A stretch of DNA of 64,000 nt from Marivirga aurantiaca (GTDB taxonomy: Bacteria > Bacteroidota > Bacteroidia > Cytophagales > Cyclobacteriaceae): positions 434,001 to 498,000 of the forward strand of contig NZ_JAEQBW010000001.1 of NCBI RefSeq assembly GCF_016679925.1. Reading direction: 5' to 3'. This document shows, piece by piece, positions 30,000 through 39,812 of the stretch. How positions within the stretch are numbered: the first letter of the stretch is position 1; the number at the start of each line of letters is the position of its first letter. Position numbers and translations under genes: made by a program. The notes beneath the pieces are model-generated. The model was given only the letters and a program-made list of their open reading frames with translations, was not told the DNA's origin and ran no database searches.

Positions 30000-31058
30000 G
30001 TGAAATTTGCTAAATTTTTACTTTTAACACTCATTTTAGGGGCTTTTGGATATTCAGCTGATGCGCAGTTCAGAAGGAGTAGTGCCAATAAAACAGTTAC
30101 TTATGAAGAACTGTACAATGATCCCTATGATATTAACAAATTATTCATTGGTATTACCCCATTGTATGGGGATGTACATGTGACTAATATTACCACAGGT
30201 TTTGGAGTAGATGCTACTTATTACCTGAATGATTTTATGCATTTTAAAGCCAATGCCCGTACACCTTATTACTCTGGGAGTGATTTTGCACGAAATGCGG
30301 CTAATAAAAGTGACGGATTTGATGGAAGGGCCAGGAACTATTTTCATGCAGAAGTCAGTGGAGCGTACCATATTTGGGATAAAGAACAGGAATCAAAAAG
30401 TATGATTTCCTTATATTCCAAAAATTATAAAGGTGCTCAATGGGCGGCCAAAGTTCCTCAACGAGCTGAAATCCCTAATAAAAGAAGAGAGATTTTGTTT
30501 GCAAGGCTAGGAGGTGTATACTATGAAACTACTTCAGAGCTAAGCAGAGCCATTGCAGCCCAGGGAATTGAGGTAGTAGGCACCGCAACAGTTGAGGGAG
30601 AGGAATTTACTCATACACTTTCCGGAGAATCAGATAACGCTGTTTATGGCAATGTAATAGGTTACGGAGTAAGTGTTGGGGGAGGCTTTACCTGGATGAA
30701 GAATTTTGCTGCAAAACCTGATAAAACTTACGAGGAGCTGGTAGATGATCATGTGTTATCTACATTTCTCGATTTGTTCATCTTCCCGGTAGTTAAGGTG
30801 GAAGATTTCTTCCATAATCCTGATCCTGTAAATTCCAATATGTTTTTTCAATATAATGGTGAAGATGTGAATACTTTTATGTTCGGTGGTAGATTGGGCA
30901 TTGAAGGACACTTTAACCGAACATTGGGTTGGGGTTATGGTGCTGAGCTGGGTGTTAGGCCAGGCTTGGAAAAAAGAGGTTTTTATGGCCTCATAAAAAT
31001 TACATTCCCGCTATACGGAACCAAGCTTGATTATAAAGTGGAGGCTTTTGGCAGATAG
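30000..31058 (+). CDS. uncharacterised outer-membrane beta-barrel protein
   Basis: 352 residues starting with GTG and a signal peptide (residues 1-22, ending ADAQ). The body alternates short strands and turns with many aromatics (VDATYYLNDFMHFKAN, YGVSVGGGFTWMKNF, FMFGGRLGIEGHF, GYGAELGVRPGLEKRGFYGLIKITFPL), as in outer-membrane barrels of Bacteroidota. I do not recognise a family. It is transcribed alone and ends at a strong terminator. The 221 bases upstream hold only an AT-rich promoter-like sequence (TATATTTA at 29964). Confidence 0.7.
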   Translation: MKFAKFLLLTLILGAFGYSADAQFRRSSANKTVTYEELYNDPYDINKLFIGITPLYGDVHVTNITTGFGVDATYYLNDFMHFKANARTPYYSGSDFARNAANKSDGFDGRARNYFHAEVSGAYHIWDKEQESKSMISLYSKNYKGAQWAAKVPQRAEIPNKRREILFARLGGVYYETTSELSRAIAAQGIEVVGTATVEGEEFTHTLSGESDNAVYGNVIGYGVSVGGGFTWMKNFAAKPDKTYEELVDDHVLSTFLDLFIFPVVKVEDFFHNPDPVNSNMFFQYNGEDVNTFMFGGRLGIEGHFNRTLGWGYGAELGVRPGLEKRGFYGLIKITFPLYGTKLDYKVEAFGR

Positions 31059-31086
31059 AGATATTAAGAACATTTATGATTAAACG

Positions 31087-31121
31087 AAAAGGTCTGATTG
31101 TAACACAATCAGACCTTTTTT
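31087..31121. terminator. bidirectional intrinsic terminator
   Basis: GGTCTGATTGT at 31091-31101 and ACAATCAGACC at 31105-31115 form a perfect 11-bp stem with a 3-base loop. A run of A precedes it and a run of T follows, so it can stop both the barrel gene and pgi. Confidence 0.95.
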
Positions 31122-31175
31122 ATTGGCAGATGAAGCTGGTAAAAGCAGTTTTTGTACACTTTTCAACCACTGAAC

Positions 31176-32828
31176 CTACTTCTTTCTCATCTTTTTATAT
31201 TCATTAATCAGTCCATTGGTTGAACCATCATGACCAATGACAGGGTTGTTATGTCTCAATTCCGGCAAAATATTTCCTGCCAATTGCTTTCCTAACTCTA
31301 CTCCCCATTGGTCAAAACTGAATATGTTCCAAATAATGCCCTGAACAAAAATCTTATGCTCATACATTGCAATTAAATTACCCAAACTTCCGGGCGTAAC
31401 TTTATGAAGCAATATGGAATTGGTAGGTTTATCGCCCTGAAAAATTTTAAAAGGTAATATTTTACTGATTTCTTCTTCCGGTATATTTTTTTCTTCCAAT
31501 TCTTTTCTGGCTTCTGCCTCACTTTTTCCATTCATCAGTGCCTGTGTCTGGGCGAAAAAATTGGCTAGCAGCTTTTCATGATGATCTCCAACAGGGTTGT
31601 GTGAGTTGGCCGGGGCAATGAAATCACAAGGAATCATCTTTGTTCCCTGATGGATTAATTGATAAAAAGCATGTTGTCCATTAGTGCCGGGTTCTCCCCA
31701 AACAATAGGACCCGTTTGATAATTTACCTCATTGCCATTTCTATCAACTGATTTTCCATTACTTTCCATATTGCCTTGTTGAAAATAAGCAGCAAATCTA
31801 TGCATGTACTGATCGTAAGGCAAAATGGCTTCTGTCTCGGCTTCAAAGAAATTATTGTACCAAATACCTATAAGTGCCAGAATAACAGGAGCGTTTTTCT
31901 TTAAGGGTTGCTTTCTGAAATGCAAATCCATTTCATGCGCTCCTCTTAGTAGTTCCTCGAAATTTTCGTAACCTATAGTTAGTGCTATTGAAAGACCTAT
32001 AGCAGACCATAAGGAGTATCTTCCTCCTACCCAATCCCAAAACACAAACATGTTATCAGGGTCGATACCAAAAGATACTACAGCTTCTTTATTTGTGCTC
32101 AATGCTACAAAATGCTTGGCAATATCCTTTTCTGATCCTCCATTATCCAAAAACCACTTTCTTGCAGTATGTGCATTGGTCATTGTTTCCTGAGTGGTAA
32201 AAGTCTTGGAAGCAATTAGGATAAGAGAAGTCTCAGGATCGATTTTCTTCAGGACTTCAGCTATATGTGAAGCATCCACATTAGATACAAAGTGTGTCTT
32301 TATACCTTCTTTTTGATAAGGTTTAAGTGCTTCTGTTACCATCACAGGTCCCAAATCTGAACCCCCGATACCAATATTTACTACATCTTTTATTTTCTTA
32401 CCTGAATATCCTTTCCATTCCCCGGAGTGTACCTTATCGCAGAAAGTTTTCATTTGCTTTAACACCTTTTGTATTTCAGGCATAACATCTTTATCTGATT
32501 CTAAAACAGCTTCCCCGGAAAAATTTCTTAAAGCAGTATGTAATACAGCCCGTCCTTCTGTTTTATTTATTTTGTCACCTTTAAACATGCTTTCAATCTG
32601 CTCAGAAAGCTTGAATTCTTCGGCCAATCCTACCAGAAGCCCTACTGTTTCATTGGTGATTTTATTTTTGGAATAGTCAATAAAAATATCATTTACCGAT
32701 AAGCTGAATTGGTCAAATCGATTCACATCATTTTTAAAATGATCTTTTATGGATACAGCTTTTATATCCTGAAAATGCTCCTGAAGTGCTTTCCAGGCTG
32801 ATGTAGTAGTAGGGTTTATATTTTTCAT
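31176..32828 (-). CDS. pgi: glucose-6-phosphate isomerase
   Basis: Interconverts glucose-6-phosphate and fructose-6-phosphate. 550 residues from the ATG at 32826-32828 (a TTG 9 bases upstream is in frame but less likely). The phosphate-binding [16 protein letters not shown] is at about 155-170, with [17 protein letters not shown] and the C-terminal [18 protein letters not shown] region. It is the large E. coli/eukaryote-type PGI, not the short thermophile form. It lies beside glycogen-metabolism genes on the same strand. Confidence 0.97.
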   Translation of the reverse strand: MKNINPTTTSAWKALQEHFQDIKAVSIKDHFKNDVNRFDQFSLSVNDIFIDYSKNKITNETVGLLVGLAEEFKLSEQIESMFKGDKINKTEGRAVLHTALRNFSGEAVLESDKDVMPEIQKVLKQMKTFCDKVHSGEWKGYSGKKIKDVVNIGIGGSDLGPVMVTEALKPYQKEGIKTHFVSNVDASHIAEVLKKIDPETSLILIASKTFTTQETMTNAHTARKWFLDNGGSEKDIAKHFVALSTNKEAVVSFGIDPDNMFVFWDWVGGRYSLWSAIGLSIALTIGYENFEELLRGAHEMDLHFRKQPLKKNAPVILALIGIWYNNFFEAETEAILPYDQYMHRFAAYFQQGNMESNGKSVDRNGNEVNYQTGPIVWGEPGTNGQHAFYQLIHQGTKMIPCDFIAPANSHNPVGDHHEKLLANFFAQTQALMNGKSEAEARKELEEKNIPEEEISKILPFKIFQGDKPTNSILLHKVTPGSLGNLIAMYEHKIFVQGIIWNIFSFDQWGVELGKQLAGNILPELRHNNPVIGHDGSTNGLINEYKKMRKK

Positions 32829-32860
32829 TTTATTCAATTCTTGGATTTCATTTTAAAATA

Positions 32861-32868
32861 CAAAGTTA
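32861..32868 (-). promoter_or_regulatory. candidate -7 promoter box of pgi
   Basis: TAACTTTG on the minus strand fits TAnnTTTG and lies 32 bases before the pgi ATG. The -33 region is not clear. Confidence 0.4.
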
Positions 32869-32929
32869 AACTGTCTTATCTTAAATGATAAGCTGAAATA
32901 GGATTTTGCAACATGCAATGAATCAAATC

Positions 32930-33922
32930 CTAATACTTCAAACTCAAATCTGTGAGAATATTCATGCTACTGATAAATTGATTGTAGCCATTATCTTTGC
33001 TAAACTGATTGATACTCATCAAGTGCTCAGGCTGGCATAAAAGCATCAGTGTTTTTAAGTCTTTAGGGTCTTTTAGCAATCCTTTCGTTTTAAATAGTTC
33101 GGAAATCTGGTGCAATAATGCTTTTTGCAACGGATTATTGGTGTAATCGGGGATTTTATGTTCCCATGAAGGAGAGGTGAGAGGCATGCTCACTGCGTAT
33201 ACCGGCTTTTTCTTTTTCCGGGAAATAGAAAATAGCTTAGTAATATCAACATTGTTGACTACTTTTTCATCTATGTGATTAGTAGTGTAGGCACTTCCGT
33301 AACCATTGATCAGGCTTATGTGGAAATTGTCAGGGTCATCTCCGTTGGATAGAAGGATATCGAAATCTCCTGTAATATTTGCCCGATAGAGTTGTCCTGA
33401 GTGCTTTCCTGCCAAATGCCACGGATTGGCTGTGGCAATAATTGACTTATAGCCCATACTTTGAACAATATTAGCTATGTCATCATCGTAAAGACAAGCA
33501 GTGTTAATAAATATTTCCGGTGTGGGCTGGAAAAACCTTTTTAAAAGATTTTTATGCAATAATGCCTCCTGGTGAAACAGTTCATGGGAGCAAAGGTAAC
33601 TGAATGAATGATAGGCACAGGAGCCAATTAAGAGCAATTTTTCTTTGTTCACATACTCCTGGATTTCCAAAAGGAAATCAGGATCTATATTTTCCAACTG
33701 CTCAAGAAATGAAATGCTAAAATACACAATGGTATTTCCTGGCTTTTCAGCCATAGAAAGCACTGTCCGTAAACGTGGCTTGATATAGTTTTTATACTGA
33801 TCTATAAATAATTGTTCAGTAGCTTCTTTGTCAATAGCGTTTTTCCCTTTTCCTATTTCAAGAAAGGAAAGTGGTTTCAGTTTCTGAGGATGATGAAAAT
33901 GTATGATTTGGTAATTATCCAT
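32930..33922 (-). CDS. GH57 alpha-amylase-like protein with lost catalytic residues
   Basis: 330 residues. The order of family GH57 N-terminal motifs is retained: HFHHPQKLKP at 8-17 (HQP region), AYHSFSYLCSHELFHQEALLH at 103-123, and PEIFINTACLYDDDIANIVQSMGYK at 135-159. In active GH57 amylases the last motif reads F-x-N-T-E with the catalytic glutamate; here position 142 is alanine. The block with the donor aspartate (MDYETFGEH type) cannot be found, and the protein is about 130 residues shorter than usual. SMPLTSPSW near 245 corresponds to the later motif. It is probably not a hydrolase and may be regulatory or carbohydrate-binding. It lies 2 bases after the GT4 gene. Confidence 0.75.
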   Translation of the reverse strand: MDNYQIIHFHHPQKLKPLSFLEIGKGKNAIDKEATEQLFIDQYKNYIKPRLRTVLSMAEKPGNTIVYFSISFLEQLENIDPDFLLEIQEYVNKEKLLLIGSCAYHSFSYLCSHELFHQEALLHKNLLKRFFQPTPEIFINTACLYDDDIANIVQSMGYKSIIATANPWHLAGKHSGQLYRANITGDFDILLSNGDDPDNFHISLINGYGSAYTTNHIDEKVVNNVDITKLFSISRKKKKPVYAVSMPLTSPSWEHKIPDYTNNPLQKALLHQISELFKTKGLLKDPKDLKTLMLLCQPEHLMSINQFSKDNGYNQFISSMNILTDLSLKY

Positions 33923-33924
33923 CT

Positions 33925-35130
33925 TTAGATACTATTTTCAAATATTTTAATAATTTTATCGACCGAATTACTCCAATTCTTATCTTTCAGAGCTTCGTGA
34001 TTACCTTTTATACTATTCCTGGTTTCTTCCGGGTTTTGAAGCAATTTGATGATCCTTTGTGCGTACACTTTAGGATCTGATTTGGAAACCACTTCTGCAT
34101 TGGGTAAAAGTTCTTTTACACCACATTTATCCGATAGCACAACCGGAAGCCCCATGTTGGCAGCTTCCAATGCGCTCAAACCAAAGGGATCTGATGCTGA
34201 TGGCATAACAAAAACAGAAGCACCCGACATTAAACTAAATAATTCCGGTTGCTTGAGGTGCCCCGTGAAATGGAATTTATCCATCATTCCTTCTTCCATG
34301 CATTTATTGATTAATGCAGGAAACAATTCGCCTTCTCCAGCCATCACAAATCTGACATCCTCATTTTTGTTATGCAGGATTTTAGCTGTTTCAATAAATT
34401 CCATAGCTCCTTTTTGGGAACATAGCCTCCCTGCAAATAAAATGATGGGTTCTTTTAGAGGGGAAACAAATTTCTCTATCTCCTTTTTATTCACCCCATG
34501 ATGTACCACATGGATTTTATTTTTATCTATTCCGTAATTTTTAATAATGATATCAGCATGGTAATGGCTCACTGATATGATAGCATTGGCTGCGTTTAAA
34601 CCTTCTTTCTCCAGTTTGTATAGCCATGAATTACTTTTTTTGCCTGTTCTGTCATAATCCAAGGCATGGATATGCAATACAAGAGGCTTATTAAATCTTT
34701 TCTTTAATTGAATAGCAGCCGGAATCGACATCCAATCATGGGCGTAAATTAAGTCAAAATCTACTTTTTCTCCTTGTATGGTTAAAGCTTTTGTATACTC
34801 ATCCAATGCTTGCTGTATATGATTATCCTGTTCCTGCGTGATTTCCTGCTCGGTATTGGAAAGGTAAAAATAGGGGGTAAGTGCGGATTTAATCTGCACA
34901 TGAACAATGTCGGCATTTAATTCCCTGTGATCGCCCAATTTATCCCCCAGGTGGATTTTATAAGTATTCTTGTTTTCGCTGGAATGTTGTGCATTTTCTT
35001 CCAGTGTTTCAGGGGAAAATAATCTCAAATGGATTTTGTTCGACAACTCATGGGCAATATGATCACACGCAACTCCCAGTCCGCTATTTCTTCGGCTTGG
35101 TTCACCGGGGCCAATCATCAGAATTTTCAT
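33925..35130 (-). CDS. GT4 glycosyltransferase of the glycogen locus
   Basis: 401 residues from the ATG at 35128-35130 (an in-frame TTG 6 bases earlier is possible). GPGEPSRRNSGLGVACDHIA is the N-terminal donor/acceptor loop. YAHDWMSIPAA, ISVSHYHADI, HHGVN, LFAGRLCSQKGAMEFIETA and the E-x7-E signature in PSASDPFGLSALEAANMGLP are classical GT4. In Bacteroidota this gene typically accompanies GH57 and GT3 glycogen synthase genes, so alpha-glucan synthesis is likely. Confidence 0.88.
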   Translation of the reverse strand: MKILMIGPGEPSRRNSGLGVACDHIAHELSNKIHLRLFSPETLEENAQHSSENKNTYKIHLGDKLGDHRELNADIVHVQIKSALTPYFYLSNTEQEITQEQDNHIQQALDEYTKALTIQGEKVDFDLIYAHDWMSIPAAIQLKKRFNKPLVLHIHALDYDRTGKKSNSWLYKLEKEGLNAANAIISVSHYHADIIIKNYGIDKNKIHVVHHGVNKKEIEKFVSPLKEPIILFAGRLCSQKGAMEFIETAKILHNKNEDVRFVMAGEGELFPALINKCMEEGMMDKFHFTGHLKQPELFSLMSGASVFVMPSASDPFGLSALEAANMGLPVVLSDKCGVKELLPNAEVVSKSDPKVYAQRIIKLLQNPEETRNSIKGNHEALKDKNWSNSVDKIIKIFENSI

Positions 35131-35276
35131 AATCAATAGTTATAGGTTGATGAATTAATTTTTATATTGGTTTTACTACTTTCTTGTCATTGACTTACGT
35201 TAACTTTTTGTTAGTATCCAAATGAGTAACATCATCAGGTATACTTAATAGCTGTACGGGATTTTATCAAATATGA

Positions 35277-37712
35277 TTAAGTTATGGTAATTTCAAGTAC
35301 ATCAAAATTCTTTGCAACAGTGAATTTAGTAATATTACTTTCGGAATTCCATTCAACTTTTTTATCATCCACCACAATGTTTTGAATTGATTCTCCAAAA
35401 CCATGGAGTACTATTTCATACCCTTTGTTTCCTGCCTCATATAATCCATCCTTTATTTGTTTTAATTGAAAGCGGTTACCAGTTGGCTCTTGAATAAAAG
35501 TTCTTAGAATGTTAATACCCTTTTCAAAATCCTTGGTAGCACCATCGTCTTCATATAAAAAAGACTCAGTTCGTTTGCTGGCTTTATAAACATAAAGTGT
35601 GAGATATTCAGGCACAAATTCGTCCATGTATTGCATAGTGGGTTGAAAAGGGATTACAGCGCCTGCTTTTATAAATAAAGGAATTTGCTCTAATGGTGTT
35701 TCTACAGATATTTCCTGTTGACCGCTTAATAATTCATTGGTCCAGAAATTATACCATTCACCTTCAGGTAAATACAATAATCGGGAAGACATACCCGGTT
35801 TGGAAACCGGACAGATCAACATTAGGTTGCCCAATAAAAATTCTTCTTCCCTGTTGAGGGTTTCCTTGTCATGCTGGTAAGCTAAACTTAAAGATTTGAG
35901 CATTGGAATACCAGACTCGGCATATTGCCAGAAAGTAGTATACAAATAAGGCATCAACTCATATCGGAATTCAATATATCTTCTGACAATATTCAAATAA
36001 TTATCTTCAAATTTCCATGGCTCTTTATCCCCATGGTCTCCTGATGAGTGTGTTCTAAAAAATGGATGGAAAGTTGCCAGTTGAATCCATCGGGTATATA
36101 GTTCCCCGTCAGGAGAACCTATAAATCCACCCACATCTGAGCCCGCAAAGGAAATCCCTGAACTACTTAATCTTTGGCATTGTACATTGGCCAGGTGCAG
36201 ATGTTCCCAGGAGGCCATATTATCCCCTGTCCAAACTGAACTAAATCTTTGAATTCCTGAATAGGCAGAGCGCGTAATAGTGAAGCTTCTTTTGTTTCCG
36301 GCAAATTGTTCCAAACCATTGTAGGTGGAGCGGGCCATTTGCATTCCGTATACATTATGCCCTTTTCTATGGCTGCACGGATGTCCATCATAATCATGGC
36401 GCACATCTCGTGGGAATGTGCCACCCTCAAATACGGCCGGCTCATTCATATCATTCCATACGCCAGCCACACCATCCTGTGCAAGTCCGGCAAACAAACC
36501 TGACCACCATTTCCTGGCTTCCGGGTTGGTAAAATCAGGGAAATGACATGGCCCCGGCCATACACTGCCCTTAAAACGGGCACCATCCATTCTTGTACAA
36601 AAATAATTATGGTACACGCCCTGTTGGTAGAGAGAATAAAGCGGGTCTATTTTTATTCCCGGATCTATAATAACAATAGTTTTAAAGCCATCTTTTTTCA
36701 GATCAGCTATCATCTTATGAGGCTCAGGAAATCTCTCACTGTCCCATGTAAAACACCTATAACCATCCATATAGTCAATGTCCAAATGGATAACATCACA
36801 AGGAATTTTCTTTTCCCTGAAAGTTTTGGCCAACTCCCTTACTGTACTTTCAGGATAATAACTCCACTTGCTTTGATGGTAGCCCAAGGCCCATTTTGGG
36901 GGCATAGGGGATTTTCCTGTTAATTCAGTATATTGTATGGTGACATCCTCTAATTGTGGGCCATAAATAAAATAGTAGCGCATTTCGCCTCCCTGAGCCC
37001 AAAAACTGAGTGCTTCTTCTCTTTCATTTCCAAAATCAAAGTAGGAGCGGAATGAATTATCCATAAATATCCCATAGCCTTCGCCTTCATTTAACCCGAG
37101 GAAAAAAGGAATATTTTTATAGACAGGATCTGTTTCATTTCCATAACCATAGCAATCAGTACCCCAAAGTTCTCTTCGGGTGCCATTCAAATTCAGAGCA
37201 CCGGTTTTATCTCCTAAACCATAGTAACTGCTTGTTTTACTGGACTTGATGGTGGAAATCACAACATGCCCTCCAAACCGTCTTTCTTCTTTCCAATGAT
37301 ATCCTTTCTCATCTTCCATCAGTACTTTGCCTGACAAATCACAAATTTTGATTTTGCTGTCTTTTTTATTAACAAAGCACAATAATTTAGAAGTGCTGAT
37401 CAGTAGGTTTTTATCGCCACTCTTAAAAGTAAAAGGCGTTTCAGGGGCTTCAAATTCCGGATCAATGGCATACGAAAAATCGTCCTCAAAATACCCGTCA
37501 TTTGCATACCTGAATTTCAGGATACTATCGCTAATTATATTTATTTCCAAAGTAGAGAACTCTGAATAAACCTTTACTTTATGTTTTTTCTGTTTCCAGC
37601 TAATAATTCCACCCGGATAAAACTCCTCCTCCTTACCTTCTTTAAATTTCTCAATATAATTGCCCTCGAAATTGACATCTTTTTCTTGTGCTATATTTTT
37701 TTCTTCTTCCAT
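35277..37712 (-). CDS. GH31 alpha-glucosidase
   Basis: 811 residues from the ATG at 37710-37712; a TTG 21 bases upstream is in frame. GH31 hallmarks are GLGDKTG, WALGYHQSKWSYYPE, the nucleophile Asp in GVWNDMNEPAVF and the acid/base Asp in FAGSDVGGFIG. C-terminal beta domains follow (LYLPEGEWYNFWT). No signal peptide is seen, so it is probably cytoplasmic and works on internal alpha-glucans or maltodextrins. It is in the glycogen gene group, 146 bases upstream of the GT4 gene. Confidence 0.95.
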   Translation of the reverse strand: MEEEKNIAQEKDVNFEGNYIEKFKEGKEEEFYPGGIISWKQKKHKVKVYSEFSTLEINIISDSILKFRYANDGYFEDDFSYAIDPEFEAPETPFTFKSGDKNLLISTSKLLCFVNKKDSKIKICDLSGKVLMEDEKGYHWKEERRFGGHVVISTIKSSKTSSYYGLGDKTGALNLNGTRRELWGTDCYGYGNETDPVYKNIPFFLGLNEGEGYGIFMDNSFRSYFDFGNEREEALSFWAQGGEMRYYFIYGPQLEDVTIQYTELTGKSPMPPKWALGYHQSKWSYYPESTVRELAKTFREKKIPCDVIHLDIDYMDGYRCFTWDSERFPEPHKMIADLKKDGFKTIVIIDPGIKIDPLYSLYQQGVYHNYFCTRMDGARFKGSVWPGPCHFPDFTNPEARKWWSGLFAGLAQDGVAGVWNDMNEPAVFEGGTFPRDVRHDYDGHPCSHRKGHNVYGMQMARSTYNGLEQFAGNKRSFTITRSAYSGIQRFSSVWTGDNMASWEHLHLANVQCQRLSSSGISFAGSDVGGFIGSPDGELYTRWIQLATFHPFFRTHSSGDHGDKEPWKFEDNYLNIVRRYIEFRYELMPYLYTTFWQYAESGIPMLKSLSLAYQHDKETLNREEEFLLGNLMLICPVSKPGMSSRLLYLPEGEWYNFWTNELLSGQQEISVETPLEQIPLFIKAGAVIPFQPTMQYMDEFVPEYLTLYVYKASKRTESFLYEDDGATKDFEKGINILRTFIQEPTGNRFQLKQIKDGLYEAGNKGYEIVLHGFGESIQNIVVDDKKVEWNSESNITKFTVAKNFDVLEITIT

Positions 37713-37970
37713 CCTAAACAATGATTTATGCAATCAAATATTTCTTTTTATGTCAAATATTGTACAAATTAACTACTTATTGTATTTTATACACTAAGTT
37801 ATCTGTGAAATATTTTTGATCTGTGACATCCTTTTATTCAAAGTTTGGCCATTCTTATCAAAATCATTTTATAAATTAAAAAACTAATTAATGATTTAAC
37901 CTTTTAATACGTATTATAAAAGATATGTTAGCCATTTTAATAGAAAGAGTTAATTAACCCGCACGAAAAT

Positions 37971-39794
37971 ATGAGTAATACAGAACCACTGGACACACAA
38001 AATCATATTCTGACGGAAATCGCCTGGGAAGTATGCAACCAGGTAGGAGGGATTTATACCGTTATACGTTCCAAGGCACCTGTTATGGTGAAGAAATGGG
38101 ATGAAAATTATTTTTTAATGGGGCCATATGTTCAAAAAGAAGCTTCGACTGACTTTGAGGAATCTGATTTAGACCATCCGGTAATGAATGAAGCCTTAGC
38201 AATATGCAGGGACAAAGGACTGGATATTAAATCAGGTCATTGGCTGGTTTCAGGCAGGCCTCAAACATTGCTCTTCAATCATAAAGCAGTGATGCATGAA
38301 CTGGGGAATGTTAAATATTATTACTGGCAGAATCATTCCATAGACTTTAAAAACCATGATCCTTTAATGGATGAGGTACTGGCTTTCGGTTATATGGTTC
38401 ACATATTCTTATCCGAACTCACCAGAGTTGCCTTGAATCATAAAGTAAAGCCTTTGGCCCACTTTCATGAGTGGATGGCAGGAAGTGCCATTCCAAATTT
38501 ACGCAGGGACCAAGTGCCCTTACAAACTGTTTTCACTACCCATGCTACTTTATTGGGCAGGTATCTGGCCATGAATGATCCTCAGTTTTACGATCATCTC
38601 CCTTTTTTGGATTGGCATAAAGAAGCTGTGCATTTTAATATTGAAGCCAATGTAAAGTTGGAAAGAGCTTGCGTGCACGGGGCTCATGTGTTTACTACTG
38701 TGAGTGAAGTAACAGGAAAAGAGTGTTTTCACTTATTGGGTAGAAATCCGGATTTGATATTGCCCAATGGCCTAAATATTGAACGTTTTTCTGTTTTGCA
38801 TGAAGTACAGAACCTTCATCATGATTTTAAGCAGTTGCTGGAACAGTTTGTGATGGGCCATTTCTTCCAAAGCTATTCTTTCGATCTCAATAAAACCATG
38901 TATTTCTTCACTTCAGGAAGATTTGAATTTTCCAATAAGGGGTACGATCTCACTCTTGAAGCCCTTGCAAGGTTAAACCATCGTTTAAAGGAAGCTAACT
39001 CGTCTTTAACGGTGGTGATGTTTTTTATCACAAAGCAACCTGTGCATTCTATTAATCCTGATGTGCTTAATGCACGAGCCATGCTGGATAAAATTAACCA
39101 TAACTGCAATGCTATCGTTGATCAAATTAAAACCAGGCTTTACAGGCAAGCAGCTGCAAGTAAAGGAGATCATAAATTACCCAATTTGAATGAAATGGTG
39201 GATGATTACTGGAGATTAAGACATAGACGTACCATTCAATCCTGGAAATCAGGAGTGTTGCCTGCTGTTGTTACACACAACTTGGTGAATGACGAAAGCG
39301 ATCCTGTTTTAAATTTCCTGAGGTCTTCTGACCTGATCAATAAAAAAGAGGATAATGTAAAAATTGTTTATCATCCGGACTTTATTTCTTCAACCAACCC
39401 TTTGTTTGGGATGGAATATGATGATTTTGTAAGGGCTTGTCATTTGGGGATTTTTCCTAGCTATTATGAGCCCTGGGGATATACGCCTATAGAATGCCTG
39501 GCAAGGGGAGTGGCGGCAGTTACTTCCGATTTATCAGGTTTTGGGGATTATCTCAAAAATGTTCCAATAGCAGATGAAGCACATGGCTTGTTTTTGGTAA
39601 AGAGAGCCGATAAAAGTTTTGATGAGGCCGCAGAAGATCTTACAGACATCATGTGGCGTTTTATTCAGATAAGTAGTAGAGAGCGAATTGACATGCGGAA
39701 TAAATCAGAGGATTTGTCTGAGGCGTTTGATTGGAAAAATCTCTATTCAGCATATGAAAAGAGTTATAAAATGGCTTTAAAGACACTTTTTTAA
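37971..39794 (+). CDS. eukaryotic-type (GT3) glycogen synthase
   Basis: 607 residues. EIAWEVCNQVGGIYTVIRSKA at residues 17-37 is the nucleotide-sugar binding loop of animal/fungal glycogen synthases, and HFHEWMAGSAIPNLR, FTTHATLLGRYLA, FTTVSEVTGKEC, LPNGLNIERF and PSYYEPWGYTPIECLARG continue the family pattern. GT3 enzymes use UDP-glucose and occur in Bacteroidota in place of GlgA. It is divergent from the GH31 gene and followed after 18 bases by the DUF4301 gene. The C-terminal regulatory tail of the eukaryotic enzymes is missing. Confidence 0.92.
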   Translation: MSNTEPLDTQNHILTEIAWEVCNQVGGIYTVIRSKAPVMVKKWDENYFLMGPYVQKEASTDFEESDLDHPVMNEALAICRDKGLDIKSGHWLVSGRPQTLLFNHKAVMHELGNVKYYYWQNHSIDFKNHDPLMDEVLAFGYMVHIFLSELTRVALNHKVKPLAHFHEWMAGSAIPNLRRDQVPLQTVFTTHATLLGRYLAMNDPQFYDHLPFLDWHKEAVHFNIEANVKLERACVHGAHVFTTVSEVTGKECFHLLGRNPDLILPNGLNIERFSVLHEVQNLHHDFKQLLEQFVMGHFFQSYSFDLNKTMYFFTSGRFEFSNKGYDLTLEALARLNHRLKEANSSLTVVMFFITKQPVHSINPDVLNARAMLDKINHNCNAIVDQIKTRLYRQAAASKGDHKLPNLNEMVDDYWRLRHRRTIQSWKSGVLPAVVTHNLVNDESDPVLNFLRSSDLINKKEDNVKIVYHPDFISSTNPLFGMEYDDFVRACHLGIFPSYYEPWGYTPIECLARGVAAVTSDLSGFGDYLKNVPIADEAHGLFLVKRADKSFDEAAEDLTDIMWRFIQISSRERIDMRNKSEDLSEAFDWKNLYSAYEKSYKMALKTLF

Positions 39795-39812
39795 ACTATA
39801 AACGATTAATTT

